From: Warburgia ugandensis
Lineage: Eukaryota; Streptophyta; Magnoliopsida; Canellales; Canellaceae
DNA length: 64,000 nt
Direction: 5' to 3'
NCBI GenBank assembly: GCA_035236585.1
Contig: CP141132.1
Coordinates: 53,323,880-53,387,879, forward strand
This document shows, piece by piece, positions 37,584-49,890 of the stretch. The notes under the pieces were generated by a model. It did not search any database. It saw nothing but the letters and a program-made list of their open reading frames with translations, and was not told the DNA's origin. The first letter of the stretch is position 1. Each line of letters begins with the position of its first letter. Both the position numbers and the translations under genes were made by a program.

Positions 37584-38900
37584 TTTGGCCAAGAAGCCCT
37601 TAGGTTGTACTCAAGCCATATAAGAGTGTGTTGTGATTACAAGATAAGAATGATAGGATATGGATATCATTTCTGAAAAATTGACCACGAGATATGGATT
37701 TTTGGTTCACCATTCATCAGCATGTCTAAGAGCTGCCTATTCTTTGGCTTTTATAAGAAGTATAAATGTATGATTCATAATCTTGTGTTAGTATATTCAG
37801 GGCCCTTGAACGTAGTGTGTTTACATATAATGTATTGTTAGTTATCTTGTTGTTTTCTTCTCTTTGAGAGAACAAGACCAAAAGAAAATCAAGAGTACAT
37901 AGTTCGAGTAAAATGATTGACAAGGTTAAGTTTCTTATGCCCCAACTTACTTCCCATCCTAAAGAACTGCTCACTAGCTAGCTTGACTAGTTTGAGGGGG
38001 TCCGACTGTAGAAAACTATGCTGCCCTATACCCTATTAGTAAGGTAGCCTTCAAGCTGCTATTATTATGTTGTGAGTAGTAACTTGGAAAATGTGGAGAT
38101 GGGAATATGTCTAATAGAAAGAAGACATAATCTTCTACCTATTGTACTATTACATCTAACAATGGAACAGAATATTTTTTAAGTTGTAGGAAAATATGTA
38201 ATTCCTAAAATTTCTATAAACTTTTGGTTGTTGGGTCTTAACAAGAAATTAAATAGAATACCTGTGTACCAAGAGGATGTTTTCTTTCTTTGATGTTCTA
38301 ACCAGCATAAGCTTCGAACCTATTTATATTGTGAACAGCATAAGACTTCAGAAAGGAGGCTCATGTTTATTGCATTGTCAAAGGAGATATTAGTGCTCAC
38401 CTTTGTCTCTACTTAAATTAGTTTTGGATCTTAACTCATAAACCATAATTGTATCTGGATTTAATTTATAATTTTACTTGGACAGGTTGGCCTTGAGTCC
38501 AACTACCTCATCTTTCAAGGTGAAAAAAAAAAGTTGTCAAGTTCTGTCGTAGCTTTTGGCCAAGCTTATTTTTCCTTCTGGCTATTCTAGATCGATAAAG
38601 TTTCAAAAGGTATGTTTAATTGTGTGGAAAGCAATTTCCAGTGTCTCAACTCTGGTAGTGTCTAAACTCTGGTAGTTTCTGTGTATCGTATAAGCCAAAG
38701 GCATAAAATCAGCCAATGACGAATAATTTTATGTAAAACGCACTCATGGACTGGATGATCTTCTCTAGTTGTGATTAAAATTAGTCCATGCCTTAAAAAC
38801 TATGATTGAGGCAACTCCAGTAATTTGCCCTTGAGAAGTTACTTTATGATATAGCTCAAGTTGTCTTAGGTTTTCACATTCTCTTGTTTTAGTTTGCAGT

Positions 38901-41900
38901 GACTTCCTTGCTTAGTTGAGGAAGAGCATCATGGATAAGAGTTGGATCAGTCTAAATTATAGGACTTGTGAATCATACATAGAGGGAGTCAATCAATTTC
39001 TCAGCTTTGCATTTCAGAGTTCTCATGAGGAAAAATCAAGTGTCTACGTAAGGATTGTTGTAATGCCTACCGGAAGAGTCAAGAAGTATACAGTGATATT
39101 ATATGAAGGGTATTTCTTAAAAGTTATACTGAGTGGGTCTTTCATGGGGAAAGTCAGTCATCTTCTATGGTTGTTAATGCAAATTATGCTCTTCATGAAC
39201 ACGTTTTCCATGATAATATTCCTGGACTGCTGCATGATGCATTTAGAGCTGCAATCCCTGATAATGAAATGCCTGATTCTGTGCCTGAAGCTAGAGATGA
39301 CCTTAATGCAGAAGCTGAAAAGTTCAATCGGTTCGTAAAAGATTCTCAGCAGGAGTTGCATCCTGGGTGTAAGAAATTTTCTAAACTGCCTTTTGTTGTT
39401 AGACGATATCACTTTAAGTGTCTTTGTGGATGGAGCAACACATCTTTGACCATGTTAATTGAGTTATTAAAAGAGGCACTCCCTGAGGGTGAAACCTTGC
39501 CAAGTTCTTTGTATGAGACAAAGAAGATCGTTGGGGACCTAGGCCTCGACTACACCAAAATTGACGCATGCCCCAACTATTGCATGTTGTATTAGTAGGA
39601 GTCTGTCAAGAAATCTTGTTCTTTTCGTCACGCTTCAAGATGGAAACTGCCCAAAAAATCAGTCACAAATTGAGGAAACAATTTTTAAAAAACATTAAAA
39701 ATTTGCTGCAAATAATTCTTTGCCATTTTCCCTTAATGCCTAGGTTTTAGTGGTTGTTCAAGTATTCAAAAACAGCTTCTGCTATGATATGGCATGAAAA
39801 TGGTTGCACAAAGATGGGATTTTATAGCATTCAGTTGATTCCTTGGCATGGACTGAATTTGATTGTCAACACCGTACTTTCTTATTAGATCCTCATAATG
39901 TTTGATTTGGGTTAGAAAGTGAAATCTTCAACCTATTAAGGACGATGAGCATTGCTCATAGTACATGGCCTCTCCTTCTAATGCTATACAACTTGCCACC
40001 GTGATATGCATGAAGCAGCCTAACATCATCCTATCTTCGCTTATTCCAGGCTCTTCTATTTCTGAAAATGACATAGGTGTGTATATGCAACCATTGATAG
40101 AGGAGTTTTTGAAGGAATTGCGGGAGAAAGGGTTATACACTTATGATGCGGCAAAGAATGAGACATGTGTGCAGTGTTGTTATGGACAATTAGTGACTTT
40201 CTAGCAAATGCCAATCTATCAGGCCGGAGCACCAAAGGATTTTAGCTGCTTCAATTTGCAACAACAACACTTCTTCTCACTACTTGAAGCATAGTAGGAA
40301 GTTCTGGGACATGTGCTATCCTCGATTCTGAGAGCAGGAACACAGATTTAGAAGCAACATATTACATTTTAATTGTAGACTTGAAGATAGATTACCAGCT
40401 ACTCCATTATCTGGGTGTGATGTGATAGATGAGTTGCAAGGTCATAATATTATATTTGGTAAGACGAATCATCTCACAGCTGGGGAAAAGAGAAGAGAGG
40501 ATCATGATGTGGTTCTCCACATAATTGGAAGGAGAGTAGTGTCTTTTTTTATTTCCATATTGGAAAACTAATTTACTATGCTATAATCTAGATATAATTC
40601 ACATTGAAAAGAATGTGTGGGTGTGCTTCGAACACTATTAAATCTTGAAGGGAAACCAAAAGACCACGTAAAACCAAAAGACGATCATTGCACTCAGAGG
40701 TTAGGGGCAATAAAACATATTTGCCCCCCGCATGCTTCTTGTAGTCTTCGAATGAGAAGATTGTTTTCTGTAATGTCCTAAAGGATTTCAGAGTCCCAGA
40801 CGTGCCATAAGATATCTGGCTTGAAAAGCCATGTCTTAATATAGCAATTGCTTCCATTAGCATTATGTAAAACCCTGTCCAAAACATGTGTTTGGTTCTG
40901 ATTGAACTGTAACTTGTTTAAGAAGTTATGTTCCAAAGAAGCTTGAGTTAGAGACTTCCAATGACTGCAATCTTGGATTGCAACAACACCTTGCAAAATG
41001 GAAATGATTTCCCTCTGGCTTTCTTCGATGATAGGGTACATTTGCCTATTCATTTGGCAGAGGAGGCATGCATAGCTGGATGAGTACAGTATTGTTGGAT
41101 ATATCCTGTCGAGAGGTGTGTAAAAGCTTTTCTTCTCCCGTCATTCTTATGTTCTACTAATATCCTATCTAGAATAATACTGTTCTACTAATATCCTATC
41201 TAGAATAATGCTGTTCTACTAATATCCTATCTAGAATAATGCTGTTCTACTAATATCCTATCTAGAATAATGCTTCAACTTCTTAATGATATATCTACAT
41301 AGGTTCATAGTAGATGTCATCCAAAGGGTTCAATTGCAAAAGGGTAAAGATACTTAGATGATGTTGAGACGAGGACCAAGTGACCTGTAAAGGACTTATG
41401 ATGGTCATGTTTCCAAATTAAAGCCAAGGTTTTCTATAATATCTCAAAGAGGTTGGTGTCTCGGTAAGCCTGACTATGTTAAAATGGATGATATTACATG
41501 GAAGCAGTCACAGAGATGTGTGTTGTTCAATTGCAAAGTGGTGCTTCGACTCATCCAGTACGTTAATAATTGTGCTATATTAATTTATATGTTTTGATTT
41601 ATTAAACCAGATGTAACGACTTAGGCAATAATAATTAGACTACTTTATATGCAAAGAACACTTGACCTCCATTAAGAAAGAATTTTGACATGCACGACCA
41701 ATGGATACAGAACGTATCCACAATGAGAGATTCCAAGAATGGATTAAAGAGAAATGTAAAAAGTTGCATTGCGAGAGGAATGGGCAGGTGTAAACAAAAA
41801 AAAAAAAATGAGATGGTTGGCTATGGGTTTTGCCAAAACTGCTACTAGATATGAGGAGTTTATCGTAAATGTTTTGAAGTTTCACACAAGTAGCGCAAGG

Positions 41901-42420
41901 TAGGGAAAAACACACAAAACAACAGGGTTATTGTTAAGGCAAATATATCAAGCATTGCAAGTTTGAGAGAGAAACCTTGTCCAAGGAGATGTTGACTACT
42001 ATGGTGTGTTGAAAGATGTGATTTAATTAGATTATCATGAAAATTTTTGGATTGCACTATTCAAATGTGACTGGGTTGATGATCGAATCCAAGGCAGGTA
42101 AAACATAGGGACTTATTTGCTATGAATGGAGAAGTACCTGAAGATGATGACAAGACAAATTAGGATACCGAACAGTATATAAAACAACATTTAGAAGATG
42201 TTGGCTTCGATCATGATGATGAAAATGAGGCTACTTTGGTTAGGATAGATGTGGAAGAAGCAAAAGTTGACACTGCTATAGTACTCATCCATATGATGAG
42301 AGATGACCCCGGAGATGGTACTGACTTTTTTTATAGTGAAGAAGATGACTATCCTAGCGAAGATGATAGATACAGACTTTGATTACTTTGATTATAGTGA
42401 AGAAGAGGACTAGCCCATTG
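38901..42420 (+). pseudogene. CACTA transposase (TNP2 type), pseudogene
   Basis: The exon opens after the acceptor at 38900. ATG at 38931 gives 'MDKSWISLNYRTCESYIEGV', the classic start of the transposase-associated domain. Downstream blocks in order: 'RAAIPDNEMPDS' and 'LPFVVRRYHFKCLCGWSN' (39240-39430), a C-x2-C region (39590-39660), 'MKQPNIILSSLIPGSSISEN' with 'DIGVYMQPLIEEFLKELREK' (40009-40128), 'LSGCDVIDELQGHNIIFGKT' (about 40400-40470), 'HIEKNV' (about 40600), and the 'CKMEMI' and 'LCSKEA' helices (about 40915-41010). An acidic tail lies at 42150-42420. Disruptions include a frame change near 39010-39110 and several stops from 39590 onward, plus a 31-bp repeat array. It would have cut and pasted the element by binding the subterminal repeats. 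Inactive now. Confidence 0.85.
41151..41274. repeat. Four copies of a 31-bp tandem unit
   Basis: GTTCTACTAATATCCTATCT followed by AGAATAATGCT, starting at 41151, 41182, 41213 and 41244 and nearly identical. It interrupts the TNP2 pseudogene after the 'GYILSRGV' block. Confidence 0.97.
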
Positions 42421-42423
42421 AAT

Positions 42424-44062
42424 CTTGAGTTCTTTGTATGTAACGATATTGATGTATGCTTTGCTTGTAATGGACAATGAATCATTTGATTGTGCTTTTG
42501 ATAGGAAATTCTTTTACCTAATCAATTGTTTTCTTATTTCATGCAAGACATCTACTAGATGTGGAAATGTGTGCAACTTGGCCACCAACAGCCATATTAG
42601 GCTCCAGCAGCAACACCATAAGCAAATTGCATCACTAGAGGGGTCACAGGCTCCCATGCACAAAGCTTTGTAGAAACAAGTAACAATGGTATGTTTATTT
42701 GTCATCATATTTACAGATTCATTGCACCATGTTTTATGCTTGCAACCTATATGTGAATATACTGATGGTTTGATTTTTCTTTAAATTTTATTTGTAGCCA
42801 TAGAGAACGGGCGCGATATAAGCTGATACGTGTTTGAGTGTAATCGTTTAGGATAGGTCATTGGCAATAAGCAAGTAGATCTAAGAAATTATATTGGCCC
42901 CTCTTAATTGCGATGATTGGAGGAGTCTGGATGAGGATGAGACGTGATATGACAAAGCATTAGAAGCCATTTTGGTATAAAGAAAGAATCACTTAGTATT
43001 TTATTTTATTTTTTCATGTGATCAATTGTATCTCATCATTTATTCAATGTTCTAATATGTATATGTCATATAAAGCAAGTTTGGGAAGTATCTCTCTCTC
43101 TTTCTCTCTCTAGTCTAATATATACATTGCCCTACTTTAATTTGTTTTAATCGGTGGAAATATATTTTTTTTTATGAGCATGTGAAATTATAGAAACATA
43201 GTCTGAACAAAGCGAAACGCTAGATGCAAGTAAATAGGCTATTGTTCAGGAACAAATAGTTTTGTCTGGAAAGCTGAGGAGGTGGTAACTCATTCTTCTT
43301 ACTTCGTTGTTTTTAATTGCCTGTAAATTCCTTTTTAATAACACTATTGTTCTTTTACATGTGTACAGAAGGCGGCGGAGAACAATGCGAAAGAGCCTAC
43401 AAGGGTAGATTTGTTCATTGCGACTCACATCTGTAAAAATAATCAACTTGCAGATCTGGCGTTGGCAGATAAAATGGTATGTTTCTTGATGCTTTATCGT
43501 CATTGGGTTAGCTATTAGCTACTATTTTCATAGAATAGCATAATGTAATAGTTTGTGTTTTCATATTAGGAAATATTGCATCAAGTGGCAGCTGAACCAG
43601 TAGATAGAGAGCCGAATGATGTTGAAAAGGATAATGAAAGTTTGCCCGAGTCTTTGGGAAAGATAGTCATGGATGTACATAAGGTTATGGGTTAGGTGTA
43701 CCTCCGCCTGATATTCATGGGCGTAAACCTAGGGATGCCCAAGCCCCGAGAATGGCAGCCGAAGCTAATGCAAAACTGAGTGATTTGGATGCTAAGATGA
43801 AAGCAGAGATTGCACAAATGAAGAGCGATTTCCAAACATAGATGGTTGAGACTATTAAAATGATGATGACACAGATGCCTGGAGGATCTGGTCGTTCATC
43901 CCATATGCTTGGCAACACACAGGTAACAACAATTAAATTAACTTACAACATGTTTCATATGCTTAGGAACATAAAATAATTCCTAACTGTATGTAACACA
44001 CCTATATGTATTGGTTACTTGTTTCTTCTTGACAGGATTCAAGCCTCAACTCAGCTGAGTAG
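42424..44062 (+). pseudogene. Second CACTA gene (TnpA/Tnp1-like), spliced pseudogene
   Basis: Downstream of TNP2 in the same orientation, as in En/Spm-type elements. Exons are supported by splice sites: one ending at about 42690 (ATG|GTATG); one from 42798 (TTTGTAG|CC); 43369-43476 (ACAG|AAGGCG to ATG|GTATG, 36 codons reading 'EPTRVDLFIATH'); 43570-43922 (TTAG|GAAAT to CACAG|GTAACA); and 44036-44062 ending in TAG. The 'PTRV.LF..TH' phrase is the hallmark of plant Tnp1/En/Spm-like proteins. A coiled-coil-like 'AEANAKLSDLDAKMKAEIAQ' lies at about 43756-43815. A frame change near 43690 and a stop near 43840 break it. The role in relatives is binding subterminal repeats and assisting transposition. 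Confidence 0.65.
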
Positions 44063-45063
44063 AGTCCAATGCACCTTGAAGTTGGCTTTTCTACACATAG
44101 CCCCAGTTATGGATTAGTTCTTATCCATAACCATTTTATTGAAGCATGAGGTTTTTGGAGTCACTAGAGTGGATCTATTTAGCATGTAGGTTGGTGTTCG
44201 ACGTGCAGTTTTGTATTTGTGGTTAAGATACTAGGGCGTCTTAGTTTATTGCCCATGGAGATGGAGCAAGTTGTTATGTAGTTTGGTTGAATGTGCAGTC
44301 AATACTTCACATCAACTGTAAAATAACTTCTATAAATATCTCTTTACTTGGTTGCCAACTACTAATTTTGTCTTTGGACTTGGACCATTAAGTTAGCCTG
44401 CTAGATATGTTGTGGTTTTTTCATCATATGATTGAACATTCAGCTATGTCAAAATTTACAAGATCTACAAGCAACATAGATAGAGTGGTACTATTCGAGT
44501 TGAAGTGGTGAGTTCAATATTTATCTTCTATTGTTTCGACACCAATTTTATATTTAGAAAGTAAATTTCATGCTTACTTCAGCATATTTTGTTAAGGTCT
44601 ACTTGTAGCAAGCATAGGACTTGGAAGAATCTTTCAAAGAGAAGGGTTCAACATTATGGTTATGAGATCTTGTACAAAGTAAGTGCAACCACTTAGGATC
44701 AGCCATTTTAGTAAGATTATATAGTTATCTTGTTTGATAGTTTACTCACTTCTTAGGATCCTTTGCCTTGTTGTAGTTTTTTGGACGGCTCTTATAGTAT
44801 CCTTCCTTAATAGCTTATGAAAATTCAACTACATAGCATCATGAGAATTTTGTTCTTTAATATGGATTGTCATTCTTAGGTTGTGCTCAAGGAATAGTAC
44901 CCTATGAAGTATGTATATTATCTTCAATTGGACTATTGGTATTTGGGCTTTATGTACAATATTAGATGTGATGGTTATTCTGATGAATTCACCTCCTTAA
45001 TTTTGTTCTCATATAGAAGTATTGGATCATGGAGTGATGTTTCATCTTATGCCACACTCGTCT
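44063..45063. other. CACTA interior, nothing recognised
   Basis: AT-rich, 3'-untranslated or intronic in character. A possible short exon-like stretch at 44590-44685 reads 'LEESFKEKG' but lacks further support. It ends at the target duplication of the inserted solo LTR. Confidence 0.35.
45059..45063. repeat. Target-site duplication CGTCT of the solo LTR
   Basis: CGTCT here and at 49886-49890 flank the LTR exactly at its TG and CA termini. Confidence 0.85.
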
Positions 45064-46710
45064 TGTAATGACCTGGGTTTTAAACATTTTTTCATTGTAT
45101 TTGAAATCAAACAATGGAAGCATTTTATTTCCTGTGAAAACATTTTTCACAAGACTCCAAGCGTCATCTCTACCAAATTAAACACATTTAAGAAATTCTG
45201 AATGCCATGAGCATATTTTTAATGTTTTGTAGGATTTATCTAGTCACAGTTCACAATCCAATTGTGTAAATATAGATACATATCCAAAAATATCAAATAA
45301 ATGTCACATGCTTACCTTATCAGCATAGTCTCACACTACTGTTGTCCTCATCGAAGGTTCTTTCCAGCTTGAGCTGCTTATCCTTAAAGTCAATTTCTTC
45401 AAACCTGAGATATTGTAAATATTACAATATCTTAGTAAGCCTATGCTTGGTACGTGTTTTGAGCATCTAATTGGTGATCTACATAAAATCAAATAAAAAT
45501 GGAATTTTAGGCCATTTATAAATCTGTTCTAACGAATATTTTGCATTCATAGAGTTCTGAACATGCGACACATTATTATAATTGAGCCATGGAGTTCTAA
45601 GCCATATCATCTCATAGAGTAAGCGAGCTCATGCCAGATTATCTCATAATATATTAGCTCATAAAGTAGGCAAATCTATGCCAAGTCAACTTAGCACGTA
45701 TAACACAATTAGCATAACAGAATCCCTTTCAGGATTAAACCTATCCATGTACAACGTTAGTATAGGTAAAATCATAATATATCCATATGAAGAAAAAATC
45801 ATACTACTATCATTATGCATAAACCAACTATAAAGTGATAAAATATTAAAATTACTTCATTCAATAATAGACAAATCCATGCCAAATCAGCATTAGAAAA
45901 TATTAGCTCACCAATGGGTAATTCCATGCCAAATTAATATCAAAGTAGATAAGCTCACAATAGGCAAATCCATGCCAAAAACTAAATTATGAGTCAAATC
46001 ATGCTTATAAAAACATCTTATAATTCATCTTAACCCAAATCATGACCATACCATGAGTACTTTGAAGCTTACCACCTAGAAGCATGCCACCTAGAAGCTT
46101 GCTAGTGCTCTTGCACTTGCCTTCATTAGTTACCCACAAGTATAAGTTATGAATCAAACTGCAATTACGTGCAAACAGATGAAATATGCATAGAAATACA
46201 AATTATGCTGTAAATCATGATATATGCATCAAACTGAATTGAAAAATCAAAGCCATGAAATGTGAATAAAAATGCAAATGTTAGTAATTCTAAAATAATT
46301 ATTTAATGGTAAAATAAACCATTTATTTCTATTGAAAATTCGGTAGAGTCTCCTCTATTTTTTTGACTTTGTGCATCTAATACATGCGATGTGATTCACC
46401 TGATAAATGATGATTCATATTTCCAATATAAATAAAGACTTCATCTCTTTATCATTACAATTGAAATATCTCAAATAATATCCATGCATTATATTAAAAA
46501 TATCCAATGTCATCATCAAAAGGACAATATATATCATCTATTTCATTCATAAAGAGTGATGCATTTCTAATTTATAACGTTGTCATGTATCTATTTATCA
46601 TAATCTATTTATAATATGTGTTTAACTAAATACACATTATTTTACTAGACCAATAATTTGGTCATAATTCATATATACAGATAATTTATAGATATCATAA
46701 CAGCGTATAG

Positions 46711-48790
46711 TGTAGCTTTAAAATTACTTGCAAGCGCACGAATCAATTGTAGTAGATGTACATGAGTGAGGTCGATCTCACAAGAAATTTCACAAAATTT
46801 TTAATTGATTGGATCTTATTTAAGTTGTTTATCTTAGCCAAAAGAAAGAGGGTTTTGATTAAATTAGGAATTTGAACAACATGAATTAGAAACGTACATC
46901 AAATTAGGAAATACCACTAAAGAAAACTTTCTAAAAATAAAGATATTCAATAAAATTAGAAACTTTCCTAACTAACATGCATTTAATAAAAGAAACTAAT
47001 GCAAAAATGTCATGAATGAATTTAGGAAACATAAACTTAAGGAAACTTACTAGAAATGAAACTTTCCTAAATTAACACTTTCCTAAAACTAAAATTAGAA
47101 ACTTTCTAAAACTAAATAAGAAAACTTTCTAAACTAAATAAGACCCAAACAACTAACTAACTAATGTTAAACTAAGATCAAACAATAAACTAAGCAAAAC
47201 TTAAGGACAAGTCACCCAAATAACATGTGCATGACCTATGGAGTTGTGCACATGGTTCATGGGTTAGAAAATGGCTAGTTTGAAGTACTTTAAATTCTCA
47301 TATCTCCTTGTCTCCCTTCTTTATAGAAAATAGAGAGATGAATTGATGCTTACTCCATGGATTTGAGGGAACAATAGCCTAACAAGTACTTTGTTCTGTC
47401 CGATTCAGGCACCAATTCAGGTGCCAAATAGAGCCCATCATTGATTTGATAATTGACAAGGTGAATACCAAGTTTCATGAACCAAAAGCATGCTAACATG
47501 AGATCTAATCGAAGCACTGACTAAACACCCTAAAAATCTAAATGGGTTCACTAGTCAAGGAAAAAGGCACCTAAAACTGGCTCAAAAAATCAAGTGAAAA
47601 ACATGGAAATCAAGGAAGCGAAGAAAGAGATTCAAGCTACTTTTTCTTTTGGCTGTCACTATTAGACAAGAAGTAACTTAGATCTTGAAAGAATAATCAA
47701 GAAAAACTAGAGAGATTGAAGCAAAGATCAAGAGAAAAATAAGCTAGTTCCATGTGTATAGGGTTAAAGAAACAATACAAGAACAACCTAACAATGAAAG
47801 TAAGGAATAACAATAAGGTACTGACTTGGAAATGAAGTGCAAGAGCAAAAGGAAAAGACTTCAAGAATTCAAGAGAAAGCAGCCCAAAAGAAAACCAAAG
47901 TCCAAAGCTCCAAAGATCACTAAGATAGAGTGTTTCTTTCAAGGATTTACAGCAAACCCCCTACTTGAATTTCACATGGAATCCATGGGGATTATATAGA
48001 GTTTTTGATTTCCACTTTGGTGAGATCTTATTCTAGGAAGAAAAGTGATATTTAGAACTAGGACTTAGGTAGGAAAGTTAGGTAGAGATTAGGGATATAG
48101 GATTAGCAAGTGAAGTGAATGAGGAGGCATGGTATAATTAGAAGGGGGGAGGGGAAGATGCCATCTTTTAGGAAGGTGGCGTGGAGCTCCTCCCCTTCTA
48201 ATTGTGTGGTGTTTGATCGTTAGGAAAGAAAGAGGAGTGAGAGAAAAAAATAGGAAAGATGGGGAAAAAGATAGGAATTTGATGTGTTTTGAGTGTGAAA
48301 TAGAATTAGAAGTTCCTACTTAATAAGTTAACTTAGGTGACAACTAAGCAAGGGGGAGGCCCCACTTTTTTAGGAGGTGCCTCTCTCCTTAAGTAAAAAT
48401 TGTGGTACACCTAATTAGGGTGGGGGAAAAGCATGGAAAATGGATTTGGAAATTGGGATTTCTCTCTTGATTGGTTCACCTATGGATGAATATCTTACCA
48501 ATTACAAATTTTCCTCAAAACTTTCTAATTATCCTTCAAAATCATGTTTTTTTCCATGGGTAATTGCTTCAAAAATTCATCCAATCATGTGATCCCAAGT
48601 GGCATGGCTCTATGTGGCTTTCTTTGATTCTTATTCCTTGGTGGTTTGAATAGCTTGTTTAGCTTGTCATCTTTTGCATGGCTTAAATGGCTAAGGTGGC
48701 TTATATGGCTTCCACGCAAAGGTGGTGAAAATGCATGGCTTGTGCACTAGTAGTCACCTTTAACTTCTTCCAATTGCTTCCTTGCTTGCC
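46711..48790 (-). mobile_element. Nested Athila-like LTR, minus strand
   Basis: Starts TGTAGCTTTAAAATTAC, then GCAAGCGCACGAATC (46725-46744). This corresponds to the reverse of the LTR tail at 59080-59123 (GATTCGTGCGCTTGTGAG). From there to about 48750 it runs as the reverse complement of 57251-59123 followed by the 54160-54547 segment. Shared features are the TATATAG near 47993, 'GGCGTGGAGCTCCTCCCC' near 48178, and the 'GGCTT' repeats at 48600-48740. The expected outer end (...CACTTATCA) is absent, so this copy is cut or strongly changed at its far side, and its end is approximate. The 81-codon minus frame 47942-47697 lies in its leader. Confidence 0.65.
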
Positions 48791-48845
48791 CTAAAATAAT
48801 TTTTAGGAATGCAACAACACAACATGACATGGTTTTTTGTGGACC

Positions 48846-48880
48846 TTGAGGGGGCTTTGCCCCCCAGCCCCCTGTAAGGG
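48846..48880. repeat. GC-rich palindrome
   Basis: GGGGGCTTTGCCCCC can form a 6-bp GC stem with a short loop and is followed by CCAGCCCCCTGTAAGGG. Such GC hairpins are common in chromovirus LTRs. Confidence 0.7.
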
Positions 48881-49890
48881 TGCATCGCCCGGTTCAAGTC
48901 ACGGATTGATAAGTAAATTGAGATGAAAAAGAGGTCCAAAAGCTTAGATCCATCACATTTTGTGAAATCAATAGCTAATAAGAAGAAACAAAGCATAAAA
49001 AATCATACCTGATTTGTACTTTCCTATTCAGATTTGTTATCGAAATATACGATTTAGATCGTCTTTCTATTGCCGGTATTCCACAATCAATGAGGCGTCA
49101 CTGTTTTTTCCAAATTCCATGGAAGACTTCTTTGATCTTCATCGCTTTAGATGGCTTGTGCTTGTCGTGGGCTGAGGAAGAAGATGACGACTTGGATGGT
49201 CAATCCTTGCACTGTCATCTTTGTCCTACCCTGTTTTCGACCGTGAACACATTCGTCTATTCCTTTCTTTTTCACTGGCATGAATGGCTAATCGGAGAAT
49301 GATGTAGAAGATCAACAAGGCTTCGGCCTCCCCTCCTTCCTCTCTTCTTCTCTTATTTCTTCTCTCCTTTTATTTCTCTCTTGGTTCCAGTCACCTTCCC
49401 TTTCTTCTTTTGTTTTTAGTCAATTTTAAATTATAAGGGGCGTTGTTATCAAATTCAACCCCCCAAGTTATTCATAATTACTTTAAATGATGATGTTTCC
49501 CTTATTAAAACTGCATGATTTCAATCTAAACTATAGTCATTAACACTCATGATGCAATTTGACCAACTTTAAAGTTTGAATTACAAGATTGGGCCCAAAT
49601 AGTGAAATGACTATAATTCCCTTAGGGGCATTGTTAACAATTTTGGACCCCCTGTTCACAAGATTCAAATTTTCTCTTCCAAACTTCGAAGTAAGCATTT
49701 TTAATGTCATTGGAAACCATTTTTCGAGCACACTTTAAGTATTGAGGTTTTGACACTCACTTTGATGTTTATAAAAATCATTGTTTCCTTGAGCTCAAAG
49801 GCTAGAAATTTTATATTCTCATTTCATTCAATTAAAAATTGATCAAAATTACATGAAATTGAATTAAAAAATTAAGGTTATTGCACGTCT

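Larger units (their letters stand above)
36300..38900 (+). other. CACTA non-coding interior (probable intron)
   Basis: No coding likeness on either strand. It ends in a good splice acceptor (TTTGCAG at 38894-38900) ahead of the transposase exon. It contains two small tandem duplications (36705-36975 and 37521-37583). Confidence 0.45.
45064..49885 (-). mobile_element. Solo LTR of a Tekay/Del-like Ty3/gypsy element
   Basis: Starts TGTAATGACCTGGG at 45064 and ends GGTTATTGCA at 49885. The 5 bases before (CGTCT, 45059-45063) and after (CGTCT, 49886-49890) are identical, the classic target duplication of an LTR insertion. No internal region exists between them, so this is a solo LTR left by recombination. 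Without the nested LTR (about 46711-48790) it is about 2.7 kb. It shares with the 19391-23026 LTR the AGTAAGCCTATGCTTGG-type motif at about 45435, and both have GTTAC/TGTAA-type ends. A GC-rich palindrome (48846-48880) may also belong to it. It sits inside the CACTA element and is therefore younger than it. Orientation is inferred from the relative at 19391. Confidence 0.8.

Noticed and set aside
39158-39412. Minus-strand frame overlapping the transposase
   Set aside because: Shadow of the TNP2 coding strand.
41151-41274. CRISPR-like regular repeat
   Set aside because: Head-to-tail units without spacers in a plant transposon; a minisatellite.
48880-48905. B-box-like GGTTCAAGTC suggesting a SINE or tRNA gene
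   Set aside because: No matching A box at the right distance, no cloverleaf and no A-rich tail; it lies in a chromovirus LTR next to a GC hairpin.
49090-49302. 70-codon plus-strand frame with DED-rich text
   Set aside because: Falls inside the solo LTR; no domain recognised and no splice or promoter context.
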